Source: Deltaproteobacteria bacterium
GTDB lineage: Bacteria > JADJOY01
Length of the DNA stretch: 64,000 nucleotides
NCBI GenBank assembly: GCA_016713535.1
Contig: JADJOY010000038.1
Span: forward strand, 30,608-94,607
Direction: 5' to 3'
The position numbers and the translations under genes were made by a program. Shown here piece after piece: positions 7,882 through 17,679 of the stretch. The stretch's first letter is position 1, and each line of letters opens with the position of its first letter. The notes under the pieces are model-generated. The model had not been told where the DNA came from, did no database searches, and saw nothing but the letters and a program-made list of their open reading frames with translations.

Positions 7882-10293
7882 ATGGCGAGCGAACTTTCCG
7901 GGAACGGCCGCGAGGGATCCGATCGCGGCATCGAGCTGGCGCGGCCGATCCTGCCAGGGCACGCCGTGCCCACCGTGTGTGGCACCTCGCCGCTCGGCTA
8001 CGGCGGGTATCCCGCGGGCGTCTACGTCTCCCATCCGTTCGATCGGCCGGAAGGTGGTCTCGGGCTGCGCGAGCTCTACGCGGTGCTCGCTTCGCATCGC
8101 CGCCTGATCGGGCTGGTGTTCGCCGCGGTCACGCTCCTGACCGCGCTCTACGTGCTGACGCGCACGCCGCTCTACACCGCCGGCGTGACGCTCCAGATCG
8201 ATCGCGACAGCCCGAACATCTTGACCTTCGACGACGTCGTCCCCGGGCAGAAGAGCTACGCGGGGCCCAACGACGAGTACTCCCAGACCCAGTTCTCGAT
8301 CCTGCGCAGCCGCGTGCTCGCTGCGCGGGTGATCCGCAAGCTCGGGCTGGCGAGCCAGCCCGGCCTCGCCGAGGATCCCTCCGGCGGCGCCGTGACCAAG
8401 ATGTTCGAGGGCGCACGCGCCGCGACACGCCGCTTCCTCGGCGCCGACGAGCCCCCCGCAGACGCCACGGCCGAGATCGAAACCAGCACCTTCGGCGTGG
8501 ATGCGCGCGTCATCGACCGCTACCTCCGAGCGCTGGAGGTGAAGCCGGTGCGCAACACCCGCCTGGTTCGGGTCGCGTTCACCTCGCCGCTTCCGGAGCT
8601 GGCCGCACGCGTCGCGGACGGCATCGCCGATGGGTACAAGGCGTATTCGCTGGAGACCAGGCTGGATCTCTCGATCGAGGGGCGCGAGTTCCTCGATGGT
8701 CAGCTCCACGACCTCGAGGAGCGCCTGCGCTCGGCGGAGGCGGCACTCGCGGCGTTCCGCCAGGAGCATCAGCTCGTGTCGCTGGACACCGAGGAGAACC
8801 CGACCATCCAGGCGATGAAGCATCTCAACCAGCTGCTGACCGATGCGGTCGCGATCCGGATCGAGAAGGAAGCGCAGTTCGATCTGGTGCGCGGCGGCAG
8901 CCCCGACTCGTTGCCCGCGGTGCTCGCGAGTCCACTCATCGCCGAGCTCAAGCAGCGTCGCGCCGAGCTCGAGCGCGAATACGCCCGACTCTCCAAGAAG
9001 TATCTGCCCGACTACCCGCAGATGCAGCAGCTGCGGTCCCAGGTGGAGGAGGCGCGGGCCAGCCTCGGCCAGGAGATGGGCCGGATCGCGCGCGGACTGG
9101 AGCGCGAGTTCCAGGCGGCACGCGAGCGGGAGAGCGCGCTGCGCCAGCAGGTGGAGCGCAGCGAGCAGGCGGCGCTGGCGCAGAAGAGTACCTCGGCCGA
9201 GTATTCGATGCTGAAGCGCGACGTGGACCTCAACCGCTCGATCCACGACTCGCTGCTCCAGCGGATGAAGGAGATGACCGTCGCGGCCGGACTCAAGACC
9301 GGCAACATCCGCATCGTCGATCCGGCGGAGGTCCCCACCGTGCCGTCCGCCCCACGCCGCCTTCACTCGCTGGCGTTGGGGATGTTGCTCGGGCTGGCGC
9401 TCGGCGTGGGCGCGGCGCTGTTGCGCAGTGCTCTCGACAACTCGATCCGCACCCCGGCGATCGCCAGCCGCGTGCTCGGGCTGCAGACGCTGGCGCTGGT
9501 GCCGAGCATGCGCGGCGCGAGCATGGGAGCGGTACGGGTCGCGTCGCGGGCTCGAGGGCTGGTCGGTTCGCACCGAGGCGGCGCGCCGCGACGCCCGTCC
9601 GACGGCGCCGCCGTGGAGCTGGTGACGCTCGCCCCGGATCCGACACCCGGTTCGGAGGCTTACAAGATCTTCCGCACCGCGCTGCTGTTGCTCAGGACGG
9701 ATCCACAGCCGCGGCGCATCCTCTTCACCAGCAGCGTCGCCGGGGAGGGGAAGACCTCGACGGCGATCAACACCTGCATCTCGCTGGCACAGGCGGGCAA
9801 GACGGTCGCGCTGGTCGATGCGGACCTGCGGTGCCCGCGCGTGCACAAGGTCGTGGGCCTCTCCAGCAAGGTGGGGCTCAGCACGTACCTCGAGTCCGCC
9901 GTGAGCCTGCAGAGCGTGGGCGTCACCGCGCTGCACCGCAATCTGTGGGTGGTCCCCGGCGGAACGCTGCCGTCGAGCCCCTCCGAGCTCCTCGGCACCG
10001 ATCGCATGCGTGACGCGATCGACGAGCTGGCGAGGCGCTTCGACTACGTCGTGCTCGACTCCGGTCCGACGCTGCCGGTGCCGGACGCCTTGATCCTGTC
10101 GAGCCTCGTCGACGGGGTGGTGCTGGTGGTCGACTCGTCGCGCACCTCCCGCGAGCTGGTGCAGGCCGCTCGCGAGCGCCTCGACCAGGCCGGCGCCCGG
10201 ATGCTCGGCGTGGTGCTCAACCAGGTCGACGCGCGCTTCGGTTACGGCGCGCAGGCCTACCGGGGCTACGAGGCCTACGGCGCGCGCGCCTGA
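7882..10293 (+). CDS. Wzc-like chain-length regulator/tyrosine autokinase
   Basis: Controls polymer length and export as a PCP-2a plus BY-kinase. The 803-aa protein has an N-terminal Wzz domain with membrane segments near residues 72-92 and 494-514. A long coiled coil lies between them, and a cytoplasmic kinase domain has Walker A SSVAGEGKTST (about 617-627), Walker A' ALVDADLRCPR and Walker B YVVLDSG. The C-terminus carries a tyrosine cluster (four Tyr in the last 16 residues), the usual autophosphorylation tail. ATG 7882 is preferred to ATG 7852 because GAAGGGAA lies 7 bp before it. No partner phosphatase gene is visible in the window. Confidence 0.93.
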   Translation: MASELSGNGREGSDRGIELARPILPGHAVPTVCGTSPLGYGGYPAGVYVSHPFDRPEGGLGLRELYAVLASHRRLIGLVFAAVTLLTALYVLTRTPLYTAGVTLQIDRDSPNILTFDDVVPGQKSYAGPNDEYSQTQFSILRSRVLAARVIRKLGLASQPGLAEDPSGGAVTKMFEGARAATRRFLGADEPPADATAEIETSTFGVDARVIDRYLRALEVKPVRNTRLVRVAFTSPLPELAARVADGIADGYKAYSLETRLDLSIEGREFLDGQLHDLEERLRSAEAALAAFRQEHQLVSLDTEENPTIQAMKHLNQLLTDAVAIRIEKEAQFDLVRGGSPDSLPAVLASPLIAELKQRRAELEREYARLSKKYLPDYPQMQQLRSQVEEARASLGQEMGRIARGLEREFQAARERESALRQQVERSEQAALAQKSTSAEYSMLKRDVDLNRSIHDSLLQRMKEMTVAAGLKTGNIRIVDPAEVPTVPSAPRRLHSLALGMLLGLALGVGAALLRSALDNSIRTPAIASRVLGLQTLALVPSMRGASMGAVRVASRARGLVGSHRGGAPRRPSDGAAVELVTLAPDPTPGSEAYKIFRTALLLLRTDPQPRRILFTSSVAGEGKTSTAINTCISLAQAGKTVALVDADLRCPRVHKVVGLSSKVGLSTYLESAVSLQSVGVTALHRNLWVVPGGTLPSSPSELLGTDRMRDAIDELARRFDYVVLDSGPTLPVPDALILSSLVDGVVLVVDSSRTSRELVQAARERLDQAGARMLGVVLNQVDARFGYGAQAYRGYEAYGARA

Positions 10294-10342
10294 GGAAGCG
10301 GCGAAGAGCGCGTCGGGCGAACCGCGGCCACGAGACCGGGCG

Positions 10343-11305
10343 ATGATCGCGAGCGCAGGGACGACGCTCGACGGTGCGCGGGAGCGCGCTTCGGCGCACG
10401 CTCGACTCACCGTGCGGGCGTTGCTGTCGCGGACCGCGGCGCTCGTCGCGTTGCAGCTCGTGGGCTACGGCGCCTTCTTGCTCTTTCAGCTCTCGGCGGC
10501 ACGCCACCTGGGCGCGAGCGGCTACGGCGCGCTCGCGCACGCGCTCGCGATGGGCACGTTCGTGGCGCTGCTCGGCATGTTCGGCAGCGACCGGATCCTG
10601 GTGCGGGAGCTGCTCTCGAGGGCGGATCCGGGAAGCCGCGCGGCGCTGCTGCGCGCATCGCTCGCCCAGCGTGCGGCGCTCGGGTTGCCCGCTGCCGCCG
10701 TGCTCGCCTGGGCCGTGAGCCGCACGACCTCGGGCGTGGGGCTCGCGGTGCCGGTCGCGTGCTTCTACGTCCTCCAGTCCCTCGATCTGGTGGCGGTGTT
10801 CGACGGCCACCGTGCCGCGTGGATGCACGTCGGCGGGTTCGCCGCGCGGAACGTGGCGCTGCTCGTCGCGCTGCTCACGATGGCGAGCCTCGGCGTCGCC
10901 ACCCCCGTCGCGACGGCGTGGGGGATGGCGGTGGCGAGCGCCGCGTTCCTCGCCTACCAGCTCACGATCGCGGGCCGCCGCGGCTGGGTGCGATCCGGCC
11001 CCGTACCGTGGACCGACGTGGCGCGGCTCTTCCGGCTGTGCTGGCCGCTCGCGCTCGCGAGCGGCGCGGTGCAGGTCTACCAGCAGCTCCCGCTCCTCGC
11101 GCTCGGCTGGCTCGAGGGCAACGCGAGCGCGGGGCGGTACGCGATCGCGGCCCAGCTCGCGTTCGCGCTGCTCGGGCTCGTCGGCCTCGCCTACCGGCTG
11201 ATCCTGCCGGAGCTGGCGCGGCTCTCGCGCGCACGTCGCGGCTCGACGCCTGGCGGCGCGCCTGGAGCGTGTCGGCGACGGTCGGGATCGGCTCGGCGGC
11301 CGTGA
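10343..11305 (+). CDS. Wzx-type polysaccharide flippase, N-terminal part (frameshifted)
   Basis: Membrane flippase of the MATE/MOP superfamily that moves undecaprenyl-linked repeat units across the inner membrane. Translation from ATG 10343 gives some ten hydrophobic helices, starting LVALQLVGYGAFLLFQLSA and ending AYRLILPELARLSR. At about 11225-11235 (gctctcgcgcgcacgtcgcgg) the protein leaves frame; the remaining residues of this frame are nonsense. The natural continuation, SRLDAWRRAWSVSATVGIG, is in another frame and belongs to the next entry. A single missing base in the GC run explains it. Treat 10343-11660 as one flippase gene. Confidence 0.85.
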   Translation: MIASAGTTLDGARERASAHARLTVRALLSRTAALVALQLVGYGAFLLFQLSAARHLGASGYGALAHALAMGTFVALLGMFGSDRILVRELLSRADPGSRAALLRASLAQRAALGLPAAAVLAWAVSRTTSGVGLAVPVACFYVLQSLDLVAVFDGHRAAWMHVGGFAARNVALLVALLTMASLGVATPVATAWGMAVASAAFLAYQLTIAGRRGWVRSGPVPWTDVARLFRLCWPLALASGAVQVYQQLPLLALGWLEGNASAGRYAIAAQLAFALLGLVGLAYRLILPELARLSRARRGSTPGGAPGACRRRSGSARRP

Positions 11306-12558
11306 CCGTGCTGGCCTGGGCGACGGCCCCGTTCCTCGGCGTCTGGCTCGCGCCGGAGTATGGGGATTCCGTCGAGACACTGCGGGTGCTGCTCGCGATG
11401 GTGCCGCTGGTCGCGTGTGGCAGCGTGTTCGGCAACGCGTTCCTGGCCCTCGGCGACGTGAGGCGCTTCGTGCTTCCGATCGCCGCCGGCGTGGTGACCG
11501 GCGCGCTCGCGTGCGCGGCGCTGGTCCCCGCACTCGGCGTGCGCGGTGCGGCGTGGGCGCTGGTCGCGGCGCAGCTCACGGTAGTGGTCACGAGTGTGCT
11601 CGCGTTCCTGGGGGCGCGACCCCGTGGCGGCGTCGCGGAGCGACCGGCCGTCGACCCCCACGTGCCGCTCGGCAGCGGCTGCAGGATCGTCGAGGTGGAT
11701 GCCACCGATCCCAGCCACGCGCGTCACCTGGCGCGGTACCGCTTCGCGAGCCGGCTCCGCGGTGGAGTGTGGCTGGACGCAGCGTGTGGTTCGGGCTACG
11801 GCACCGAGCTCCTGGCCGGTCGCGGCTCGGCGAGCCGTCTGGTGGGTGTGGACCTGTCGGTGCCCGCGCTGGCGTGCGCTCGCGAGCGCGCGCCGCAGCC
11901 GCCCGCTCCCGGCACGGCGCGCGCGCGATACCTCGCGGCGGACGTCACCGCGCTGCCCGTCGCGAGTCGCTCGGTGGACGTGGTGGTCAGCTTCGAGACC
12001 ATCGAACACGTCGCCGACGTCGACGCCTACCTCGCCGAGCTGACGCGGGTGCTGAAGGACGACGGCACGGTGACGCTGAGCACACCGAACCGGCGCTTCT
12101 CGAGCCCGTGGCGGGGACCACGCCGCGCGCCCCGCAACCACTTCCATCGGGTCGAATGGACGCCCCGCGAGTTCTTCGCGCTCCTCGAGGGCCACTTCCG
12201 CGAGGTCGAGGAGCTCGGTCAGGTGCCGATCGCGAGCCCGCGGCTCCACGAGGCGCGGTGCTTCGTCCGTGGCCTGTTCGACTGGGCCATCGCACGCACG
12301 GTCCACCGCGTCACCTCGGGAGCGCGCGTCCACGGAGCGCTGCGCCGGGTCTATCGCGGCGTGCTGGGCGCCGACCCGGCGGTGGTGGGAGCGGCGGGCC
12401 GGGGCGACGGGTGCTCCGGCCGGGCGCCGCGAGTCGACGCGACGGAGACGGATCGGTTCGCCGTGCGCGCGATCCCCGACGGCCACGAGCCGCTGGTGAT
12501 GGTCGCGGTGTGCCGTCGTCCACGTCCTGCGTCGCGTCCCGTGGAGCACCGGCCGTGA
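11269..12558 (+). CDS. flippase C-terminal part continuous with a SAM-dependent methyltransferase
   Basis: Coding resumes in a second frame at about 11230. Residues up to about 11640 form four more hydrophobic helices, completing the flippase above. Without a stop the frame then enters a class I methyltransferase: VWLDAACGSGYGTELL (SAM-binding motif I), VGVDLS, VDVVVSFETIEHV (motif II) and LKDDGTVTLSTPN. The methyltransferase would modify a sugar of the repeat unit. Either it is a true flippase-methyltransferase fusion, or it starts separately at GTG 11662. The coordinate given is the first possible start codon after the frameshift. The stop overlaps the next start as GTGA. Confidence 0.8.
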   Translation: MSATVGIGSAAVTVLAWATAPFLGVWLAPEYGDSVETLRVLLAMVPLVACGSVFGNAFLALGDVRRFVLPIAAGVVTGALACAALVPALGVRGAAWALVAAQLTVVVTSVLAFLGARPRGGVAERPAVDPHVPLGSGCRIVEVDATDPSHARHLARYRFASRLRGGVWLDAACGSGYGTELLAGRGSASRLVGVDLSVPALACARERAPQPPAPGTARARYLAADVTALPVASRSVDVVVSFETIEHVADVDAYLAELTRVLKDDGTVTLSTPNRRFSSPWRGPRRAPRNHFHRVEWTPREFFALLEGHFREVEELGQVPIASPRLHEARCFVRGLFDWAIARTVHRVTSGARVHGALRRVYRGVLGADPAVVGAAGRGDGCSGRAPRVDATETDRFAVRAIPDGHEPLVMVAVCRRPRPASRPVEHRP

Positions 12559-13889
12559 ACGTCCTGCTCATGCCCGCCGCGGTCCGTCAGGCACCCCTCT
12601 ATCGGGAGCTCGCGGTGGCGCTTCGCGAGCTCGGCCACCGCGCCGACCTCCTGCCGATCTTTCCACGCACCCGAGGCTTCCTGGAGCGAGCAGGAGAGCG
12701 TTGTCTCGACTTCGCCGGCTCGTTCCGCGCGTGCTTCCGCGAGGCGAGCGGCTGCGACCGTGACTCGCTCGAGGCGCTGGCGCCCTTCGAGCTCGCGCTG
12801 GCCCGGCCGTCGCTCGCGCCGCGCCTCGCCCGGGCCGTGGCGGCTGCGCGGTGCTGCCTCGCGCAGCGCTTCCGCGACGGTGGCTACCAGCGCGTGGTCC
12901 TCAACAACGGAGCGGGGCTCGTGTACGGGGTCGCCAAGGAGATCTTCGCGGGCGCCGGCGAGGGCGTCGTCTGGCACACCGAGGCCGGGTTCCTCCCCGA
13001 CACGCTCGTCCTCGATCGCCGGGGAGTGAACCGCCACGGCTCGCTCATGACGCTCGATCCGGAACGCCTGCCGGACGCCGATCCTGGCACCGACGATTAT
13101 CTCGCCGATCTCCTCGCTGGCCGGGTCGTCGCCCGTCCGTCTCCGCATCGCTTCGACGGCTGGCGCGGTCACCTCGAGGCCCGCGACATGGTGCGGCCCG
13201 AGATCGCCGTGCTGAGCGGCCGCACTTCCCTCGACGTGGTGCGCGACTTCCTCGCGCCGAAGCTCGCTCGCGAGCCGACGCGTCCACCCGATCCCGAGGT
13301 GGAGGCGCTCGGCGACTACGTGTTCGTGCCGCTCCAGGTCCACGACGACACGCAGGTGGTGGTCAACAGCGAGCGGATCCGCGACATGGCCGGCCTGGTG
13401 GCGGCCGTGGCGCGCGCCCTCCCCGCTGGCCCCAGGCTGGTCGTCAAGCCTCATCCGATGGATCGCGGTCGCGCACCCCTCGACGGGGTCGAGCACGTGA
13501 TCGCCTCCCTCGGTGAGCGTGGCGTGATGGTGCGTGAGCGCTCGTCGCTCGAGCTGGTCCGGCACGCTCGCGCGGTGGTCACCCTCAACTCGACGGTGGG
13601 CCTGGAAGGGTTGCTCCATGGTCGTCCGGTCGCGACCCTCGCCGCCGCCTGGTACGCGAAGCCTGGCCTCGCCACCCCGATCGAGACCGACCCCGCGCTC
13701 GCCGCGTGGCTCGCGTCGCCGAGCCCGCCAGACCTCGAGCGGGTGCTCCGGCTGGTGTCCTTCCTGCGCCATCACTACCTGGTTCCGGGCGGCTTCCGGT
13801 CCGTCACGCGCGACGAGGCGCGTGGCCTCGCCGAGCGTGTCCTCGGCGTCGGCTCGCCGGCGAGCTGGGCCGCCGCGGGGATCGGGTGA
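12555..13889 (+). CDS. KpsC/KpsS-like capsule polysaccharide biosynthesis protein
   Basis: Resembles the Capsule_synth glycosyltransferase-B family (KpsC/KpsS/LipB), which adds or extends Kdo-type linkers or exports capsule. Supporting segments in the 444-aa product are YVFVPLQVHDDTQV (nucleotide-binding start of the second Rossmann half), LVVKPHPMDRG and VVTLNSTVGLEGLLHGRPVATL near the C-terminus. The GTG start at 12555 overlaps the previous stop by 4 bp (GTGA), and a 6-bp gap leads to the next gene, so translation is probably coupled. An Arg/Ala-rich N-terminal half is less conserved, so the exact donor sugar cannot be given. Confidence 0.8.
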   Translation: MNVLLMPAAVRQAPLYRELAVALRELGHRADLLPIFPRTRGFLERAGERCLDFAGSFRACFREASGCDRDSLEALAPFELALARPSLAPRLARAVAAARCCLAQRFRDGGYQRVVLNNGAGLVYGVAKEIFAGAGEGVVWHTEAGFLPDTLVLDRRGVNRHGSLMTLDPERLPDADPGTDDYLADLLAGRVVARPSPHRFDGWRGHLEARDMVRPEIAVLSGRTSLDVVRDFLAPKLAREPTRPPDPEVEALGDYVFVPLQVHDDTQVVVNSERIRDMAGLVAAVARALPAGPRLVVKPHPMDRGRAPLDGVEHVIASLGERGVMVRERSSLELVRHARAVVTLNSTVGLEGLLHGRPVATLAAAWYAKPGLATPIETDPALAAWLASPSPPDLERVLRLVSFLRHHYLVPGGFRSVTRDEARGLAERVLGVGSPASWAAAGIG

Positions 13890-13895
13890 TCGGTC

Positions 13896-15234
13896 ATGGG
13901 TGAGCTGCGCCTCGCGGTGGCGCTCGCGGCGATCGTCGGCACGCTCTTGCTGTGCGCGCCGGCGCTGGTCGCGCTCTCGCGCAGGACGTTCCGGCTCATG
14001 CACCCGGCCGTGATCTTCCCCGTCTATCTGACCTACCAGTCGCTGATCCCGGCCGCGTCCGCCGTGGTCGGCGAGGTCGATGAAGGTCTCGGCGCCAGGC
14101 GTTCCTCGGCGATCCTGGTTCTGCGTGCGCGCGCTGGCGATCCAGTGGATGGCGTTCGCCGCGTTCCTGGCAGGCGTGCGCGTGGCAGGCACGCCCATCG
14201 TGCCGGCGCGGGCCGACCTCTGGGATCTGGACCACCCCGAGCTGCCGATCTTCCGCGGCGCCACGCCGGTGACCGTGCTCGTCACCGGGCTCGCGCTGCT
14301 CGCGGCGGCGACCGCGATCAAGGTCGTCGAGCTCCAGCACTACGGCGGCGGCGTGCTCGCGGCGCTCCTCGACGTGCGCCGCTTCATCTTCGGGTCCGGG
14401 TATGGCCACTACTGGATGCACGTCGCGTTCACGAGCGCTTTCCTGATCCCCGCGGTGCTGTTCGTGGCGCGGCGCGGCCACGGTCTGATCGCGCTGGTGG
14501 TTGCCGCGCCGATCACGCTGCTCTCGATGTCGAAGGCCGGGATCATCCGCATCGCGACCGCGGTGCTCACGTATTCGCAGACACGGGTGTTCCGCGGCGC
14601 GGCGGGGCCATGGATCGCGGCCGTCGTGGGCGCGGTGGTGATGCTCACCGTGCCGCGCGCGGTGGCGGTGATCGCGAACGCGCCGGGTGAGTCGGTCTCG
14701 CCGGCCCGCGCGGTGGCCACGCTGCTCCACCGCGAGTACTCGTTCGAGATGTTCGCCGTGATCGTGGCGTCGGCCGACGACATCGGCATCGAGCACACCG
14801 GAGGAGCCTGGCTGCGCGACGAGCTCAGCCAGTTCGTGCCGCGCGCGGTGTGGCCGGAAAAGCCGCTCAGCCGCGCGCTCGAGATCGGACCGCTCTACAT
14901 GCCGCTCGACTTCTCGGCGCGGCTACCGATGTTCGTGGCGCCGCACCTCTTCGGACTCCTCTTCGCCGAGGGTGGGGTGCCCGCCGTGCTCGGCGGCAGC
15001 GCGCTGCTCGGTTGGTTGCTGGGGCTCTCCTACGGGCGTGCGCAGCGCATGTCCCGCGCGCGCTTCGATCGCTTGCCGCTGCTCTGCTACCTGTGCGCCG
15101 TGGCGAGCCTGAAAGGGCTCGTGGACGGTGGCGTCGCGAACTACCTGATGCAGACCGTGTTCGGAGTCGGGATGATGCTGACCTGGGCGCTCCTCGCATC
15201 GGCGGTGCCGACCCTGGCGAGGGCGCGACGATGA
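13896..15234 (+). CDS. O-antigen/oligosaccharide repeat-unit polymerase (Wzy-like), frameshifted
   Basis: A polytopic inner-membrane protein, probably the repeat-unit polymerase. ATG 13896 gives two helices (LRLAVALAAIVGTLLLCAPAL and a second ending YLTYQSLIPAASAVVG); then at about 14080-14115 the frame changes and continues with ALAIQWMAFAAFLAG and eight or so more hydrophobic segments to ARARR. The long loop with ELSQFVPRAVWPEKP is typical of Wzy-like polymerases. One extra base (or two missing) accounts for the break. The stop overlaps the next ATG as ATGA. Sequence similarity in this family is always low, so the call leans on topology and operon position. Confidence 0.75.
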
Positions 15235-16454
15235 TCGTCGAGCACACCGCCGCGAGCCTCGAGGATCGCGCCGCGGTGCGGTCCCTGCGCGGCTTCGGCG
15301 CGCCGCTCGAGCGTGGTGACCCGCGCGTCCTGTTCTGGTTGCCGCACGGGATCGGCGACGCCGTGATGGCGAGCCCCGCGATCGCCGGGATCCGCGACGC
15401 CTATCCCGCGGCGCGCGTCGAGGCCGCGTTCTTCCGCGCCGCGTCGCGCGCGGTGCTCGACGACCATCCTGCGCTCGACGCGACCTACCTCCTCGACGCG
15501 CATCGGCCGGCGACCCTCCTCCGTCAGCTCGGGCGCCTGCGCGGTCGCCACGATCTGGTGCTGGTCCCGGGCGGGATCACGCCGTGGAAGCACCGCCTCC
15601 CGCTCGCGGTGCTCGGCGCGAAGTCGTGCGCGGGAGTGTGGCCGCGTCACCTGGCCCGGCCGTGGTTCAGCCACGGCGTGGTCGCGTCGCGAGGCGTTCA
15701 CGAGAGCCGTCTCATCGTCGAGGCCCTGCGCCGTGCGCTGCCACGGGTGGCGGTGCACGCGCCGCTCGTCGGGCGTGGCGCCGACGAGCGCCGGGCCGTG
15801 CGCGAGCTGTGGCATGGGCTCGGCTTCGAGGAGCGGCCGGTGCTCGCGATCGCCGCGGGATGCGAGCCCTCCACCCCCTACAAGCGCTGGCCGCTCGAGC
15901 GTTTCGTCGAGACGGCGCACGCGTTCCTGCGTGCGCACCCGACCTGGCGTGTGTGGGTGCCGCTCGGTCCCGGCGAGCACGACCACCAGGCGGCGTGGGA
16001 GACGCTCGGGGATGCGCGCGTCCAGGTGACCCGTGATCTGCCGCTCGCCACGGTCGCGCTGGCCCTGGAGCGGTGCGCGCTGGTGCTCGCCAACGACTCG
16101 GCCCTCGCGCACCTCGGCGCGGCGGCGGACGTCGCGACGGTGGTGGTCTTCGGGCCCACCGATCCGGCCCTCACGCATCCGCTCGGTTCGAGATGGAGTG
16201 CGATCGTGGCGAGCGGGAGCTGCTCGCTGCAGCCGTGTTTTCCCCACTTCGGCGAGCGTTTCGACCCGCGCCGTTGCCCGCACGGGTTCACGTGCCTGCG
16301 GTCGATCGGCGTCGACGACGCGGTCCGCGCGCTGGAGCGCCGCATCCTCTCCGCCGGCGGCGAGCTCGCGGCCCGGCCGCGGTCGCGGACCGAGCGCGTC
16401 CACCGCCCGGCCGACACCGGCCCGGTGGCGCTGGCACCGCCTTCGCAAACGTGA
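15231..16454 (+). CDS. glycosyltransferase family 9 (heptosyltransferase-like)
   Basis: Adds a sugar, classically heptose, to a growing lipid-linked saccharide on the cytoplasmic face. The 407-aa protein has the GT9 hallmarks: RVLFWLPHGIGDAVMASPAI near residue 32 (G-x-GD-x3), IAAGCEPSTPYKRWPLERF in the second half, and LVLANDSALAHLGAAADVATVVVFGPTDP near residue 285-313, where DS-x3-H binds the donor. ATG 15231 overlaps the polymerase stop (ATGA). The Cys-containing stretch CSLQPCFPHFGERFDPRRCPHGFTC is the four-cysteine loop also seen in some GT9 members. Confidence 0.9.
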   Translation: MIVEHTAASLEDRAAVRSLRGFGAPLERGDPRVLFWLPHGIGDAVMASPAIAGIRDAYPAARVEAAFFRAASRAVLDDHPALDATYLLDAHRPATLLRQLGRLRGRHDLVLVPGGITPWKHRLPLAVLGAKSCAGVWPRHLARPWFSHGVVASRGVHESRLIVEALRRALPRVAVHAPLVGRGADERRAVRELWHGLGFEERPVLAIAAGCEPSTPYKRWPLERFVETAHAFLRAHPTWRVWVPLGPGEHDHQAAWETLGDARVQVTRDLPLATVALALERCALVLANDSALAHLGAAADVATVVVFGPTDPALTHPLGSRWSAIVASGSCSLQPCFPHFGERFDPRRCPHGFTCLRSIGVDDAVRALERRILSAGGELAARPRSRTERVHRPADTGPVALAPPSQT

Positions 16455-16584
16455 TGCGAACCCGAGCAATGTGACCCGGTTCACAGTCGCTCGCTCGTCG
16501 CGCCGGAGCGGCGTGACCCACGGCGAGAACCGGCAGACCCGGACGCCACCCCGAGCGCACCCGCGGCTCGGCTTCGGAGGCTCG

Positions 16585-17679
16585 ATGCCCTTGGACGCCC
16601 ACATCCCCCGCGGACCAGGCACCCGGAGCCAGACCCGGGCCGGGCGGACCGAGCCGCCCCTGGTGAGCCTGATCATGCCGATCCGTAACGAGGCGGGCTT
16701 CATCACGCGCAGCCTGGGCGCGGTCCTGGCGCAGGATTACCCGCCGGAACGGCTGGAGATCTGGGTCGCGGACGGCATGTCGTCGGACTCCACCCGCTCG
16801 CTGGTCGGCGAGCTGATCGCCGCCGACGCCGCCCGGGTGGGCGCGACGACGGCGCGGGTCCGCGTCATCGACAATCCCGAGGGCATCGTCCCCACCGCGA
16901 TGAACCGCGCCATGCGGCTCGCACGCGGCGAGGTCGTGGTGCGGGTCGACGGGCACTGCGAGGTGCCCCGCCACTACGTGTCACGGGCGGTCGAGCTCCT
17001 CGAGCGCGACGGGATCGCCGGGGTGGGCGGTCCGGTCGAGACCCTCGGGAGCTCGTACGCGGCCCGGGCCATTTCGCTCGCGATGAGCAGCGCCTTCGGC
17101 GTGGGGCCTGGCTCGTTCCGGACCGCCCAGGCGACCGAGCGATAGGCCGACACGGTTCCGTTCCCCGCTTACCGGCGAGACGTCATCGAGGCCGCGGGTC
17201 CCTACGACGAGGAGCTCGTGCGCAACCAGGACGACGAATACAACTACCGTCTGCGCAAGCTCGGCTTCCGGTTGCTGCTGAGCCCGTCGCTCACCAGCCG
17301 CTACCACGGCCGCTCGTCGTTTCGCGGGCTCGCCCGTCAATACGCGGGCTACGGGCTGTGGAAGGTGCGGGTGCTGCAGAAGCACCCTCGGCAGATGCAG
17401 GCCCGCCAGTTCGCTCCGCCGCTCGCCGTCGCGGGGGGCCTGGCGCTCGTGGCCGCGGCGCCGGTGAGCGGGCCGGCGGTGGGCGTCCTCGCGGCCGCCG
17501 TGGTGGGCTACGGGCTCACCGCCAGCGCTGCCGCGGCGCGCGCGTGCGCCGGTGGTCGGGCGCGGCTATGGCCCGGGGTGGTCGCTGCTTACGCGCTCAT
17601 GCACTTCTCCTACGGCGCGGGGTTTCTCGCCGGGCTGTGGCGGTTTCGCCGCCGCTGGGCGGACCGGGGGCTCGCATGA
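16585..17679 (+). pseudogene. glycosyltransferase family 2, interrupted by an in-frame TAG
   Basis: An inverting GT-A glycosyltransferase of the succinoglycan ExoA type. From ATG 16585 the protein has VSLIMPIRNEAGFITRSL, the VADGMSSDST motif, VVRVDGHCEVPRHYV (the DxD-like metal site) and, after a TAG at 17143-17145, continues in the same frame with ADTVPFPAYRRDVIEAAG, the NQDDEYNYRLRKLG acceptor motif and three C-terminal helices. In relatives the segment is (V)DTVPFxxYRR without a break, so a single CAG- or GAG-to-TAG change explains it. It could be a sequencing error, a real nonsense mutation or a readthrough site. The stop overlaps the next gene as ATGA, suggesting the 3' half is still part of the operon. 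Confidence 0.85.
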
